NCBI GenBank assembly: GCA_026225945.1
Contig: JAMJFZ010000199.1
Location: 64,090,001-64,154,000, forward strand
Length of the DNA stretch: 64,000 bases
Reading direction: 5' to 3'
DNA from: Cricetomys ansorgei
Taxonomy: Eukaryota > Chordata > Mammalia > Rodentia > Nesomyidae
Shown: piece by piece, positions 1 through 12,649 of the stretch
How positions within the stretch are numbered: position 1 is the stretch's first letter
Layout of the letters: each line of letters begins with the position of its first letter
Notes under the pieces: model-generated
Told to the model about the DNA's origin: nothing
What the model saw: the letters and a program-made list of their open reading frames with translations, nothing else
The model's database searches: none
Position numbers and translations under genes: made by a program

Positions 1-106
1 TTGGTTAAGATGCAAAAAGCATTAAATTTTAGGGCTCTGTGGTATCTGTAGTTTCCTATTTCCACTGTGTCTTACAATGAATAACATAGGGGTGAGGGCC
101 AACTGA
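1..106 (+). mobile_element. Tigger-like DNA transposon, 3' end remnant (window-edge partial)
   Basis: The first ~35 bases resemble the end of the Tigger transposase region (ttaagatg..aaaa.gcattaaat). They are followed directly by sequence like the Tigger 3' terminal region (agggctctgtggtatctgtagtttc, then ccactgtgtctta and a gggtgagggccaactg-type end). The intervening consensus is missing, so this is either a deleted copy or a non-autonomous derivative. It is cut by the window edge and has no coding capacity. The family call is from memory of TcMar-Tigger consensus sequences. Confidence 0.5.
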
Positions 107-2514
107 TGTGACAGAACCAGGTTTAAAGGTCCAGTAATGGCTGAGAACAGACACTGGAAGTGAGAGCTTGTGTCTTGACCTGGTTCTGTCTCCCACAGAG
201 GTGCTGGCCTGCTGACCTGTGTGGGGCTGAAAGAACAAATGCAGATCCAATCTCCAAGGAGGACCAGGAAGTAAGTGGGCTTTGGAAGCCTCTTGCTAGT
301 GTTTTACCTCTGGAAAGTTGGCAGTTTTAAAATCAAAATGTTTCCAAATGAAGGTTTTATGACCTATGAACAGTCTAAAGCATCAACACAGCACGGCATA
401 TGGCCCCCCAGAATTAAAGAATCTCAGTACCACACAAAGAGGGGGACAGAGAGAGCTGCTGATTTGCAACATCACATTACACTTGTAGCCCACGGTGTTG
501 ACTTTCTGGGAGCATGCGGCCCAAAGAAGCCTGGATGTTTGACAGGCCTTAAAGAGAGTTCCCATTCCCATGGGATCTAAGCTTCTGCAGGGAGTGATAG
601 GGTTGCCACCCTGAAGCCCTCTCTGTCTTTAAGCTATAGCCTGCTTTCTTTTGTTCATCTCTTGTTTGTGATATTTTCCCACTGCAATGTTTCTTTCCTC
701 ACTCCAAACTAACAGACTCATGAATTACCCATGGGGAACGAAGGCACTCTTCATTCTATCCAGTGTTAGGGGCCTGGCATCGTGTGTGCCAATGAATTAT
801 TCTATAAATAACTATACAGACAGTCTACTCCTTAGGTCTCAGAGCATATTCACTGTTCTTAATAGCTGGAGTCAATACAGATAGGACTTGGTAGGGAGCC
901 AGAAATCTTATTCTGTCCTTTTGGAGGCAGATCCAAGTAGACCTTTTTTCTTCTTTCCATGCCTGTTTCAAAATATGTCACATAGTTTGCTTGCTGGAGG
1001 AAAGCAAAGCAACAGAAATGAAAGGAAACATAAAGAGATGGTCAGAGGACAACTGAGAGAGGGAGTGAGCATGCCATTCTTAGGGCTTTTATTTACTGGA
1101 TTCTGATCTTGTGTCAAGTACCCCTGTGACCTACGTATGAAAAGCTGTGCATGCGGATAACTCTCTGTCCTCCTCCTGTGTTCCTGGACTCCACTGAATA
1201 CTTCAAAACAAAAATTCTGATAGACATAATATTTCCTACGAGTCACAGAAATAATAGTGGCTAAATCCTTTCAGGGTTGTTTTTGTTGGGTAAAGGCAGC
1301 CGTTCTGGAGCAGTCAATGGCATCGGGGATATGTCGGGAGGGGAGGTCTCTGAGAAACCCGTTCATCCCCAAATTTTGATTCCATCTCACTTCTCTCCTT
1401 TTGCCCTTCAAATGTCAGGTATATCATTCGAGACATTATTCAATATACTTTTTTGCTTTCTTTTACCCTGAGTTCAAACTTTCTTTATTGATTCTTTGTC
1501 TTTCCTGAAGCTCATCGTTATCTAGAGCCATGCCTGGGAATTTATGAATCTTCTGCTTATCAATTATTTCCTTTAACTGACTTCCTTTCATTTAGCATCT
1601 TAATCACGTGAAATAAGTGGGATCTTAAAAAGGGGAAAATCATAATGGCAACTTTATAGTGAGGTGAACTTAAATGTTCTTAGATTTGCTCTCAAAATGT
1701 TATCATCCCGATATAATTCTTACATTAAGATGTTTTATGGTCATTGAGCAAGGAAGAGACTCCATACTGTATCTGAATTTATACCAATGACCATAGGTAC
1801 CTAAAGAATGGAAGGACAAGGTAGTTCTTCTGACTCTGTATCCATTCCTGTCATCCAGAACAGTAGTATGCTCTGGGATATGAAGAGTTGATTATTCATG
1901 TATTTATTTATAGGTATTAATCAGTGTGTTTTATGGCAGTTAAAATTGGCTAGTCCATTTCCTCCACAATGACAGGCAAAGAAAAGCTTCAATACAAGTA
2001 AGAATTTAGGAGGAAGAAAGACAACATAATCCCAGAGCTGCCAAGCAATATTCCACTCTATTATGAATTTAATATAATTCTTAGGAGCTAAAAATTCTTA
2101 TAATGCTTTTAGTATATATCATGCTTTCAGAAACATTTGTTTTTTTTGTCGAAGTTCTTTGAGATACAATTCTTTTGATATTCTCTTTAAAAGCAAAACA
2201 AAGCTGCAAACCAGAAAGGCTGGATTTTTGCTATGCAGCAGAATTAATGTAAGAGGTAGAAGTGAGTTCAGCTGGCCTTACTCCCAGTGAACTGTTCTAC
2301 TGTAAAAGAAGATTCAGAATGCTTATCAATTATATAAAGCCACTATCTGGAAGACATTACTAAATTTCTTTCCTTAGAAGAATTTCTTCCATCCAAATTT
2401 CTCATTTTCCTAGAGAACAGTTTTAACTGAGCACTCTCTCTGACTTTGGCCATCTCCACCATTCTCCTCTCGGCTCCTTCTGAGGTTACCTCCCTTCAGA
2501 GCCTTCTGTATTTT
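107..2514. other. Unique AT-rich DNA, no feature seen
   Basis: I see no recognisable repeat, exon-like open frame or RNA gene here. Open frames are at most ~100 codons, with no recognisable motifs and no supporting splice context. Confidence 0.5.
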
Positions 2515-2640
2515 TATATTGATCATTTCATTTGATCCTTATAAGCCCTCTGGGACTGAGTATAGCAAACTATTTGATTCTCATTTAATAAGAAGAAGGT
2601 GAAAACTGAGACAGGCTAGTGCTGTCTCCAGAGATACATA
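2515..2640 (+). repeat. MIR SINE fragment
   Basis: The run 'tcatttgatccttataagccctctgggactgagtat', followed by a diverged 'aaaactgagacaggctag', follows the order of the MIR 3' half (tcatttaatcctcacaa... gaggaaactgaggc). It is a strongly diverged ancient tRNA-derived SINE. About 350 bases of unremarkable sequence follow before the next repeat. Confidence 0.5.
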
Positions 2641-2990
2641 CTTCTGAACAGTAGAACCAAGGAGGGTGCACCTCACCCCACCTGCAGGTCTGTAATCAAG
2701 ATCTGTCATTTCTATGGTGGTCAAGGAGTTCTGTGAACATTACCATCTTATAGGGGAGGGGTGCTGTGACCTGATCCCAGACTGAGAATACTTATAAAAC
2801 AAAGACCCATGAACTTGGTATCACAGAAACAAAAACAATGAACACACATCCTCTGTTCCATAAAGTGGTTCAAAACAGTGACTAAGGAGCATGTTTACCA
2901 TACAAAGGAAGCTAAATGTCAAATGATAAGACAGGCTGTCATAGAGCAAGGAAAAAATTAGGGTGATTTTAGTAGAAATAGTTAGATTAC

Positions 2991-3378
2991 TGTCTTAGTC
3001 GCTGTTCTATTGTTGTGAAGAGACACCCTGACCATGGCAACTCTTAGAAAAGAAATCATTTAGTTGGGGGCTTTCTTAACAATTTCAGAAGCTTAGTTTA
3101 TTATCGTCATGGCAGAGAGCATGGCACCAGGGAGCATAGCAGCAGAAGGGCATGATGCTGGAGAAGGAGTTGAGAGTTACATCCTGATCTGCAAGCAAGG
3201 GGAGAGAACTGGACCTAGCATTGAGCTTTTGAAACCTCAAAGCCATACCCCCAGTGGCATACTTCCTCCAACAAGGCCACATCTAATCCTTCTAATCCTA
3301 TGAAAGAGCTCCACTCTCTGAACACTAATAATTCAAATATATAATCCTATGGGGCATATTCTTATTCAAACCACCACA
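2991..3378 (-). mobile_element. Rodent LTR-like interspersed repeat (MaLR/ERVL-type), solo
   Basis: Read on the plus strand it begins tgtcttagtcgctgttctat and ends tattcaaaccaccaca. Read on the minus strand it therefore starts TGTGGTGGTTTGAATA and ends CTAAGACA, the TG...CA ends of an LTR. The inside matches a very abundant rodent repeat (gtgaagagacac..tgaccatggcaactctta, cacttcctccaacaaggccaca) that I know by sequence but cannot name with certainty. It has no internal coding region. Any open frame across it is incidental. Confidence 0.7.
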
Positions 3379-3448
3379 GTTACTAATCCCAAGTGGTCAG
3401 CCCTTAACTTACATACATAGAAACAACAATAAGTGGACTCAGACATTG

Positions 3449-3504
3449 TGTATATGTATATGTGTATATATATGTGTGTATATGTATATCTATGTATACA
3501 TATC
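3449..3504. repeat. TA/TG-rich simple repeat
   Basis: An imperfect mix of tatatg, gtgtat and tatata units. It is low complexity and explains the overlapping open frames on both strands. Confidence 0.85.
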
Positions 3505-3931
3505 TAACAATAGCAATTAAAGAAAAGATCATGAATTTGAGAGGAATTGTGGGGTTATGGGAGAAGTTGGAGTTAGAAAGAAGGAGAGGCAAAAATAGTT
3601 TAAATATAGTGCCTTTGTATGAAAGTCTCCAAAATTTTAAAAACTAAATGAAAAACAAAAAAATTGGAACACAGGGAATGGAGAAACATTTATTAACGAT
3701 ATATATAATTCTCCTGGAAGCTGAGAAAGATTCAGCCCGATGAAATCATTAATATTCAAACTGGATAAAACCAAGCATACGGGTAAAACCCCAACTGTGG
3801 CAACTGAACCTAAGGTCTTGTTCATACTGGATGTGCTGGCTATGTCAATTGACATACAAACTAGAGTTATCTGCAGGGAAGGAACCTCAAATGAAAAAAG
3901 TGCCTTCATAATATTTGTCTATAAGGCATTT
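3505..3931. other. No feature seen
   Basis: AT-rich sequence between a microsatellite and an LTR-like repeat. Opposed open frames of 65 and 90 codons overlap here, but neither shows recognisable features, and both are most likely chance. Confidence 0.45.
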
Positions 3932-3934
3932 TAT

Positions 3935-4236
3935 TAATTAGTAATTTTCTAGGGAGGGCCCAGCTCATTGTGGGTGGTTCCATCCCTGAGTTGGTGGTCC
4001 TGGGTTCTGAAAGAGAGCAGGATGACCAAGCCATGGGAGCAAGTTGGTGAGCATCACCCCTCCAGGGCCTCTGAATCAGCTTCTGCCCCAGATTTCTGTA
4101 CTGTTTGAGTTCCTGTCCTGGCTTCCTTTGGTGATGGACTATAATGTGGAAGTATAAGCCCAATAAACCTTCCCTCTCCAACTTGCTATATAGTCATGGT
4201 GTTTTGTCATAGCAATAGGCACGAGGTAACCACTGT
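3935..4236 (+). mobile_element. Rodent LTR-like interspersed repeat, 5' truncated
   Basis: Matches the 3' two-thirds of a common rodent LTR-like family: gggagggcccagctcattgt, gtggtcctgggttct, tttgagttcctgtcctggct, an AATAAA polyadenylation signal in 'agcccaataaacct', then 'tcatggtgttttgtcatagc'. It lies in opposite orientation to the related repeat 560 bases upstream. The 64-91 codon frames across it are incidental. Confidence 0.7.
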
Positions 4237-4265
4237 ACCAATGGCAAATGTCCCCAGTCTGTGTT

Positions 4266-4395
4266 TTTCTTTTTGTTTTATCAGAGTTATCCAGCTAGCC
4301 CTAAACTCACTCAGTAGCCCAAGAAGGCTTGTGATCTTCATGCCTCTGTTTCCCTAGTACCTAAGATTATCAGTATGCCCATGAACAAGTGCTGG
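4266..4395 (-). repeat. Old B1 (7SL-derived) SINE
   Basis: On the plus strand the order is ttttgtttt, ctagccctaaactcactcag, tagcccaagaaggcttgtga, catgcctctgtttccctagt and a decayed cctaagattatcag. These match the reverse complement of B1 piece by piece. Divergence is high, suggesting an early B1 or PB1-type copy. Confidence 0.65.
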
Positions 4396-4399
4396 CTCA

Positions 4400-4505
4400 A
4401 AATGGACAAGCTTGATGAGAACATAAACCTTTCGAAGAAGCAATTTGGTAGTATCTATTAGCATTAAATGCTCAGTATTTGGCTGACCCAGCAACTCTAC
4501 TCAGC
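4400..4505 (+). repeat. Possible old L1 ORF2 3' fragment
   Basis: The segment 'cgaagaagcaatttggtagt' through 'gacccagcaactctactcag' resembles the region of old mammalian L1 ORF2 that encodes 'fg.sl..g...gpsnstl'-like sequence. It is short and diverged, so the call is weak. Confidence 0.35.
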
Positions 4506-4880
4506 TCATAAATTCTTTCATTTAATCAAAAATTATTTTAAAGTGTTATGTGCCAGGACTATAGCGGAAGTTTGAAACATAGATGCGAATAAAATAAAAT
4601 CATTGCTTCTATTTTGCCTTCTACTTTAAGCATGGAGACATTTAATAAACATGAAAACAGATGCCGCAATGTCAGCGATAAGTACCCAGGTGGAAACAAA
4701 CCAGAAAGGAAGGCAGAGGCATGTCCCTATAGGTAGCCGGTTAGGAAAGACTTCCTTAACACAGTGATTTGGAGTCATGTGTTTGGAAGAATTTCCAAGA
4801 CCTAGAAATAGTGACTGGAAATGTTTTGAGAGAGGGACACACTTGGGATGTTCGAAGCTCATCAGGGGCAGGTGGTGCTC
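4506..4880 (+). repeat. L2 LINE fragment
   Basis: Order of matches to L2 3' sequence: ttctttcatttaatcaaaaa, gtgttatgtgccaggactat, gatgcgaataaaataaaatc, then ggaaagacttcctta, an 'agaatttccaag' (attcca-type) motif and 'gggatgttcgaagctcatca'. The collinear order over ~370 bases supports one ancient copy. The minus-strand frame at 4626-4985 lies across it and has no recognisable motif. Confidence 0.55.
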
Positions 4881-5469
4881 CAGTAAAATGGAATTTTCTT
4901 TCGATAAAAATAAGCATAAAAATGCATTTGTAAAATGTTTTATTTGGTGGTTCTTTTTAGTTATTTTTACATAACTAAATAACAAATGTCCTGAATTAAG
5001 TTACTCTATAAAGAAAAGACATTTATGTAGCCCACAGTTTGGGAGTCTGAAAGTCAAAGACTGATCATGTGTAGTGAGGTCCTCATGCTGAGTTACAATA
5101 TGGCAGATGAGCATCATGTGGTGAAAGTATGTACAAGAGCATGTATGTTACACTGTTATTTCTAATTTGCAGGCAGAAAAACTGAAGCTCACAGCAATTG
5201 CAACACTTGAATCTCATCACCCTCTGATATGTTCTCCAAAGGAGATCTGCCTTAACTCTGATGTTTACATTTGGGTTCTGGGGATTAAGCTCAGCTTTCA
5301 GAATCATTTCATAATGGCATGGACTCTTTCTAAGTATTGTATTTAACTTTCCTTGAGTTTTATGATAATTGAATGAGCTCATAGATATAAAGTATTTTGC
5401 AACATGAAACATAGTGTAAGTTGAAGGTTTCACTGTAAATATTTAATCTACCACAGGGGTGTTCAACTG
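4881..5469. other. No firm feature
   Basis: A piece around 5140-5225 (tgcaggcagaaaaactgaag) has a faint MIR-like look but is too diverged to call. The 116-codon minus-strand frame (5083-5433) has no recognisable motif. Confidence 0.4.
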
Positions 5470-5595
5470 TGGTAGAAAGAACAATGGAATTGAGTGGCTC
5501 GTGTAGAATTTATACTTTGACACTTGCCATTTAATGAACGTGATCTTTTCCTCCTTCTCTCTCCTCGTCTCAAAGTTTCATCCCAACAGTAATTC
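5470..5595 (+). repeat. MIR SINE fragment
   Basis: Resembles the MIR body in order: gtggtagaaagaacaatgga, a degenerate 'tgacacttgcca' core, and 'cctcgtctcaaagtttcatc' in place of cctcagtttcctcatc. Ancient and diverged. Confidence 0.42.
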
Positions 5596-8500
5596 AACTA
5601 GCACATCATACAAGTCACACATCAAACTTCATTTCTGCCCCAGCCACCACAATTCCTGTTTATGTTCATTTCCAATTATTATTTATATGCCTAAATATTT
5701 TTAGCTCAATAAGTTATTTGACTCAAATCATATTTCATTCTGATTTTATCTCCAATTTTTTTATTGCTTCTACAATAAGATTCCGACACTATCTAGACTT
5801 AGAAGCAATTTCTCAGATAAAGAGCAGATTTCTCTGTAAGAGTTCTGTATCTTAGACAGATGCTGTGAGTCTGGGGTCCCCAGGCCAGTCATGGTTCCAA
5901 CCAACTGACTGTAAAAATGTAATAGGATTTTCCTTCTTCTCCAGGTTTCAATAATTCAATAAAATGACATAAGAAACTTGAAAAAAAAAAAAGACTATGT
6001 GATTACACCCTTATTATAGCACACAAGACTGTAAATCAGGACCAGCCACAAGAAGAGTCACATGTGAGATCACGGAAGATCTCAAATCAAAAACTTCTTC
6101 CATGGAATCTGTATATTTCAGCCAATATGCAGCAATATATGCAGAACTACCTTACCCAGGAAAGCTTCTGCCCTTCAGCTCATGTCCTTGAGGCTCATGA
6201 GCTTCAGTGTCCAAAAATTTTTATTAAGGATCTATTATGTAAGCATGATTGATTGAGCCATTAGCCAAAGGTTGAACTTAATCTCCAGCCCCTTCCATGT
6301 TGGGCTGAATGTCAGGGTACATTGAACTATATTAATCATATATTTAAATGCCATAATTCCTCTACTCACAAATTTTGTTGCCATAAAGTGAATTGATTTC
6401 TTCCATATGAATGCTTTTTTTAATCTCTTGCTTAAAATTATAATTTGCTATACAAAAATCACAAAGATATTCATGTGTACCTTCTAATATTTTCAAGTAC
6501 TACATTCTGGTGGTTGACCCAAGCTGGGGCTTTTTAGTCCTCATTACTTTTCTGGGATCCCAGCATCACTTGTGAAATCAGTTTATTGGATTAGTTAGCT
6601 GTTGAGATTATATCAAGCTTTAACTTCAGTAATTGAGAATATCCACCATTTACATTTTGCTTTTTAAATGCTAGGAATCCTCCTGAGAACTTGACATTTT
6701 TCTCCCTGTATAAATCAATTATCCATCCTTTATAGGCGGATAACACAGAGAAGTTTCTCAGTGGTGGAGATCAATTTGAAGCCAAGAAACCTGGCTCCAA
6801 GATTTACTTTTAACTGACCCATTATGTTCCTCTTCCAAATAATAATACTGTACAATGAAACTATCAAGGCCTCTATCTTCCAATTCTCCAGGGTTCAGCA
6901 TGTACTCATACTCAGGGGAAACTCTTAATAAAATTGACAGGCTTAGAGACTAGTTTAATAACCTGGGACTATATTTAATTTTGATTATGCGTACACACTC
7001 TTTATGAGAATGCACTTGGCATATTTGCTCCTTCATCTGCACGTACTGTGCAGAGGCACAGCCCCTGTCAAACAATGCACCCAGCAACTTCACATCCCTC
7101 CAGATTCCCCATCTGCATCAGGCTACACATATACCTATATCTAAACAAAAGTATAGATTTCCTCATGACTAGTAACAATCAAATTTTGACTCAACCATAT
7201 TCCAAATGCATCTGGGTCTGAAGAATAGAAAGCCTGCTTCAGCCTGAACTATTTTTGGATGCATGCACAGTAAGGCAAAGCTGTATATTTTAGTAAATTT
7301 ACATGGAAAATCTCCTATTTACCATGTTATACCTACACATATTTGAGTGTGTGTATGATTAAACTCAGATGCATTGTGGGAAGGAATATGGGCAATAGAA
7401 AAAAATGAATATTTGACATAGTTTGTCAATCAAAATACAGAACAACCTAACTCTGACCCTTAGTCATCAACTGTTCCTTCTCTTGAACCCCGTAAAAAGA
7501 AGTCCAAAACAATTTTTGGGTCCTTTGAGTGCTCCCATTGGTGTAACCTATTGTCATTCTTGACAATGTATGCTTCTTTGCTATCACTGTGCTCTAAATA
7601 ATGTTGTCTTACCTCTTTTGCAAATCTGTGTGAGTCCATGTTGTCAATTCTCTTAGACCAAGAACCTGAGAAGAGCTGGCTGAGGTCCAGGAATTAGTAA
7701 GTTGTAACATTAATACAGCTTTGATCAGTTCAGTTAATAACAAATTTTCTTGGCTATCCTTGATGTTTATATATCCCTTTATAGGTAATCATCAGCTCTA
7801 GGATCAAATTTCAGAGATAGTCATTTAAGAGCTAAATGCTGAATTCTCCATTCAGAAATTATATATCCAAGATGCCCTAGTCAGTAAGCAATGAACATTT
7901 TTTTTATATGTCTGTCCATTTTAAAGAGAGATAGGAACACCAGATTTGTCTGGTTGGCATCCTACTTGGCCAGCCTATCCATGGATAATTTTCTCCTACC
8001 AGCCTCCTTAATGACAAAGCTATGTGTCCTGCATGGAAAACCAAGAGGCAATAAATTCATCACAAATACCAGGGACTAAGAATAGCAATATTTGCCTAGA
8101 AGATTGAATTTAGAATTTGAATCCTATCAAATTTTCTACAGGAAACCCTAAGATGACCTTGTCTTCTGAACGGAGATCTGCTCTGTTTTCTTACATTATT
8201 CACCAAGCCACCACAGTATGAGTTTAGGACAGCATTCTTTTTTCTGAGGAAGATCGATGACTGAATAGAAGGTTTGGAAGTTATGAGAAAGGCAACTAGC
8301 ATTACTTATGACAACATTCTTTAATCAAGTGCTTTCTACATGTTCCGTGTTATCGTAGAGGTTCAAGTTCATGACCACAATCCCATAGGTCACTGAGTGG
8401 GGATCAACTCAATTATGTGGTGTAACTTGTTCTCAGAAAGTTAAGCTAAAGACTTCAGCAACTCACAAGAACTGAGAATTCTTCATTCTAATGTCTGACT

Positions 8501-8699
8501 CCAGCTTCTTTCTCAGTTTAATGCCATTCAGTGGTAGAATTTACAAGAATGAAGCTAGAAAAAAATTGAGACACAATGTAGTGTTGTCTATTTGAGAGTC
8601 AGTAATACAAGCATTTTAAGCTGAGAGGTTGTATATTGTTTTTCTTCTCTTACCAGAACTTCAGAAATCCCTGCTAATTGAAGAATATGGGCTTCAGAA
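5596..8699. other. Long AT-rich stretch, no gene seen
   Basis: No exon-like frame or young repeat is visible. Around 6190-6330 the string 'ttgaacttaatctccagccc' recalls an old mammalian repeat I cannot name. A short poly-A run is at 5980-5992. The rest is unassigned. Confidence 0.4.
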
Positions 8700-8790
8700 T
8701 AGACATATGGACACAGAGATGGGGCAGGACACTTCAACCTTCAGACTTCAGTGTCTCCATCATAAAACAGGATCTGTTACTTAAGGTGGC
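8700..8790 (+). repeat. MIR-like fragment
   Basis: 'ggacacttcaaccttcagac' followed by 'tgtctccatcataaaacagg' matches the MIR stretch 'cttaacctctctgagcctcagtttc.tcatctgtaaaatgg' with heavy divergence. Confidence 0.38.
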
Positions 8791-8869
8791 TTTGTATTAA
8801 TGATTGAATCTTATATACAGAGACTAATAGATTAGAAAGAAGTAATTAAACATGGTTAATACAGAATTA

Positions 8870-9010
8870 GACAGCCTCAGTGAAAGCTCGTTGTAGATAC
8901 TGTGATGTGACCCTGGACAATTCCTTCAGCTCTTTATACCCAGTTTTCTATCCCACATACTGGGGGAACTTACATTATTTTACAGGGTCATCAGGGTATG
9001 AAGTAGCGCC
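8870..9010 (+). repeat. MIR SINE fragment
   Basis: 'tgatgtgaccctggacaatt', 'ccttcagctctttataccca', 'gttttctatcccacatactg' and 'acagggtcatcagggtatga' follow the MIR order (tgtgaccttgggcaa, cctcagtttcc, atctgtaaaatg, gttgtgaggat). Confidence 0.5.
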
Positions 9011-9071
9011 AAAAGGATGGAAATTGCAGCAAAAGTAGTTGCCAATTGTTATTATTGTTGCTTTAAAAAGA

Positions 9072-9200
9072 TTGGGAACAAGCCAAGCACGGTGTTGCTC
9101 TCTATTGAAGATCCCTGAGTCTGTAGCCAGCCGATCTACATAAAGTGTTCTGGGCCAACCAGAGCTACATAGTTAGACTCTGTCTCACAAAAGGAGAGGG
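9072..9200 (+). repeat. Old B1 SINE
   Basis: The order 'aagccaagcacggtg', 'gtagccagccgatctacata', 'ccaaccagagctacatag' and 'agactctgtctcac' is collinear with B1 (agccgggcgtgg, ggccagcctggtctaca, agccagggctacacag, accctgtctc). It is strongly diverged, with a damaged middle. Confidence 0.6.
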
Positions 9201-9205
9201 TGGGG

Positions 9206-12200
9206 GTGTTCCTTTCTTTTTCATATAAATAGCTTTCAGAAGACCATAGCAGGGCCTGACCTATTAGCCTGTTTTCAAGATGCTCTGTGGTCAAGAGGAA
9301 GCCTTCCTAGACTCACTGACTAGTCCTGTCTTCCAGAGTTGGTGCCAACCCTATGTAATTCTTCTTGTGACTCTTGCTTCCAGTAAAAGGCTGCACAATT
9401 AACCCTTATTAGATCCATTTAGATGTGAGTTCTTACTGCTTAATTCCTAGTCAGTAGATGGTCATTAACTATTTAATGTGTTCTTTGAAACTTAGGCTTT
9501 GTTAGGATGAGTGGTTTTGTGAGCATAGCAAACCTCTAATTTAATCCTAAGAGAACCAGGTCTCACTAACTTTTATTTTTTATTTTTAAAGAGCTTTACA
9601 AAGAAAGCGATTGCAGGTTTAGAGATACTGATTTTATTTAAAACCGAATATGTATGAAAGCAGGTAGAGTGCTTCTGGCATAAATTACTTTGATATACTG
9701 AGTGCAAAGGCAAGAGCAATTTCTTTCTCTCTTTTAGCTCTCAATGTTCAGCAGGGGGGGTGTTGATTTATTCTTTTATTCATTTCAACCAAACTTAGGC
9801 TGCTGTTAACTCTAGACAAGAAGGGTCACGTGGCTCAGGTTGGATGGATGGGCTTTTAGGAGACAGGGAATGTGGAAGGAAGGAAGGAAAAGAGGAAAAG
9901 ACTCCCTTTTCTACCCTTTTCTTTACCTTCCAATCTGTTTTTGTCCATTGTGTCAGACAAATAAACAACAACAAAAAATAATGGGATCTCAAAAAATAAA
10001 TCATCTAAAATAGAAATCAATAGACAGTTTTCTGGGTAATTAATTTAAAGACAGTTTTATATAGCAAACTATAATTCATAAAACATCAAGCCCTCTTCAC
10101 CGGGAAACAGGTAAAAGGTAGGTAATATTATCACCTAATACTAGAGAAAAAATAAATTCTCTTTTCCAGGTTCTATGAATCTCTTTTATGTTTATTAAAT
10201 AGACACTGAAAAGTTCATTTTCAAACACCAGAGTACTTATTTCCTTAGCTACTGATTTAAGAAAATTCTAGGGGACCTGGTCATTTCCCTCAAATTTCTT
10301 CCTCTAGTCCAGTGGGGTTGAGGCGGCTTGTACCTTCCTTCTGTGTTCTGGGAAGTCTTGACGATCTTTCTTGATTCCTATAAAAACAACATTTGAAATT
10401 CTGGGTCAAAGGGAATTAGGAAGATTTCATGTTGCTGGGCGTCTCAGACTTTTAATCATGTTGCTTCTATGTGTAAAATTTTAAGTGTATTATAATTATA
10501 ATTTGTAATCTTTTGCTGTTGAGGATTTTGTTTCTCTGAGTATAACTCAGTACTTTGCTCAGTGGAATACACTTGGGGACAGAAGCAGCTCCTTCACATA
10601 GTTTGACCAGGTCTTGTCCAGCTGAATCGGGACTCTCCCATGTCAGTGCAGCCTTTTCTGTCCCTTCCCCAGTTAGAGTTACAACCACACAGAATCCCTT
10701 CTCATCCTTGAACACAATCTGTCTTCCCCTTCTTGTTCTCCCACATGCAGGTTTTTCTTCTTTAAAGGCCACTTGTCCTTGTAGTGCTCCTGGTAAATTC
10801 TGACATCTTTCAGAACCCATTTCTAAGCTCCTTCTTCAGTGTCTTTTTTCCTCAGGCAGAGTTCTGATGGCTTCCTAAGATGCAGATGGCTCCTGGGGAG
10901 CCAGCTGGACACAGACACAAGGTCTGGCTGTCTAGAAGGGCAGACCGCATGCTGCTTCAGTAGCTGCGCATCGCTGGGATAGTAACACTTTGCTGGGATA
11001 GTATACATCACAAATTAAATGGCATCAGCTGTTTTGATCCCCACCAGCAAGGATATTTTCTTGGGTTTAGAAAAATATTTTGCAAATTTATTGAAGAATC
11101 GAGCATTTAAGAGATCAAGAACTAGATAGCAAACAGGTTAGCTACAAAGAAGTTGGTATGTTTCTTTGCTACAAGAACTATTTTTTTGCTGGACAAATTT
11201 TGCAGGTTTGGGGTGATGCACGGCTGATATTTTCAAGGGAGAAGAGGCTTAACATTAATTCCAGAAGCTTCCAAATCAATCCTTGCCAGTGACCAGTCAT
11301 TCTCAGAAATGGAAATTAAACATGGCTTATACAAAATAGTATTACATTGTTTGTCTATCAAGTAGTACACCTTCCAAGGGTGAGTCACTCTGGCCTCTCC
11401 AACATCTCTCATCTTCAGTGACACCAACTTGAAGTCAACTGGAAAAGCAGTGTGAGGTTGCTGTGCACAGAAACGAGACACTTAGGACACAGAGAAACAC
11501 TCAAGAGGAGGAGGGAGAGAAACTTAAGAGAATAGACAGAAAAGGAAAGGAGGAACAAGCTGAATTTCCTGGAGACTCTGCCAATTTACATTTTCATCCC
11601 TACAGGAGACAATTGACTATTTAATAATGTTTCCTCTCTAATTCAGCATGCTGTCAAACTTTTGAATCTTTGTCCATTCAATAGACGAAAATTGCTATAA
11701 ATGTGTTTAGAATCACTTCTTACAGGTAAAACTAAAGATCTATTTTAAATGTGGTGTTTATATTCTTATTTTTAAAACCAATATAAATTCATGTTCTTGA
11801 CCCAGATTTTCCATTAAAAAGGTGTTACCTTTATCAATTTTGTTCTTTTTATACTAAATAATTGATTTCTTGTTTTCTTAATTTCACCATGTTTTTAGAT
11901 TATTTTATATCTTTCTGTATTATTTGTTTGTCTCTGGTGCAGGCTTATGTCTGTATGGTCAAATTTATCAAAGTTCTAGAGCCGTGATTTTATGCAAGGC
12001 ATATGCTTTGTACAGGATGTAAGATCTCACATTCTCTCCCTCCCTCCCTACCACTCTGTCTTTCTCAAGGCAATCACATGTCCTTAAAAATGAATTTTTG
12101 ATTCATCTGATGTTTATTTTACACAGAATTTGACATATTCTATTGCCACTGAGCACAATTAATTATATGGTCACCTTTTTTCTTGCTTGACTTATAATCT

Positions 12201-12329
12201 CAATTTGTCAAATTCTGACGTCTATTTTGGCATAAGTTTCTACTTTGTCTTTTGTGTTTGTTCTACTCTGTTTGATGATGCTCTGTTTTAAGGAAGGTTT
12301 GGTCTAGCCTGATCAAAGTTAATATTCAT
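9206..12329. other. Unique sequence, no supportable gene
   Basis: No recognisable repeat. Between 10460 and 11500 the minus strand has three moderately long open frames (10467-10820, 10823-11011, 11233-11481) in three different frames. I recognise no protein in them and see no poly-A tail or splice pattern, so no gene or pseudogene is called. Pyrimidine-rich and AT-rich patches occur from 11740 to 12300. Confidence 0.4.
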
Positions 12330-12356
12330 TTATATATATATATATATATATATATT
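12330..12356. repeat. (TA)n microsatellite
   Basis: About 12 uninterrupted TA units. Confidence 0.95.
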
Positions 12357-12649
12357 TACCATGAAAATGTGTGAACTTGTGTGCTCTTCTTAAAATTAAT
12401 TGTGAGAATGCCTTAGAGTTTTTCTCAGATACTATAAACAATAAAAAAGAAACAAGAGTTAAGTGAAGCATTTTTTCATGGTTTATTGATAATTTTAGGT
12501 AGTGTGGAAATATCTTAACTTTTGATTTAAAATATTTTGACATGCACCTTTTAATAGTCTTGATTTTGTTAATTATCACTTACCAGAATTATGAAAAAGA
12601 TTTAGCAACAATTTTTAGTTTGTAACAATTGCTTGCATACATGTTCCAT

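Noticed and set aside
4626..4985. 119-codon minus-strand frame
   Set aside because: Most of it runs antisense across an ancient L2 fragment, and it has no recognisable domain.
10467..11481. Processed pseudogene on the minus strand
   Set aside because: The open pieces are in three different frames, no protein was recognised, and no poly-A tail or flanking duplication is visible. Kept only as a low-interest finding.
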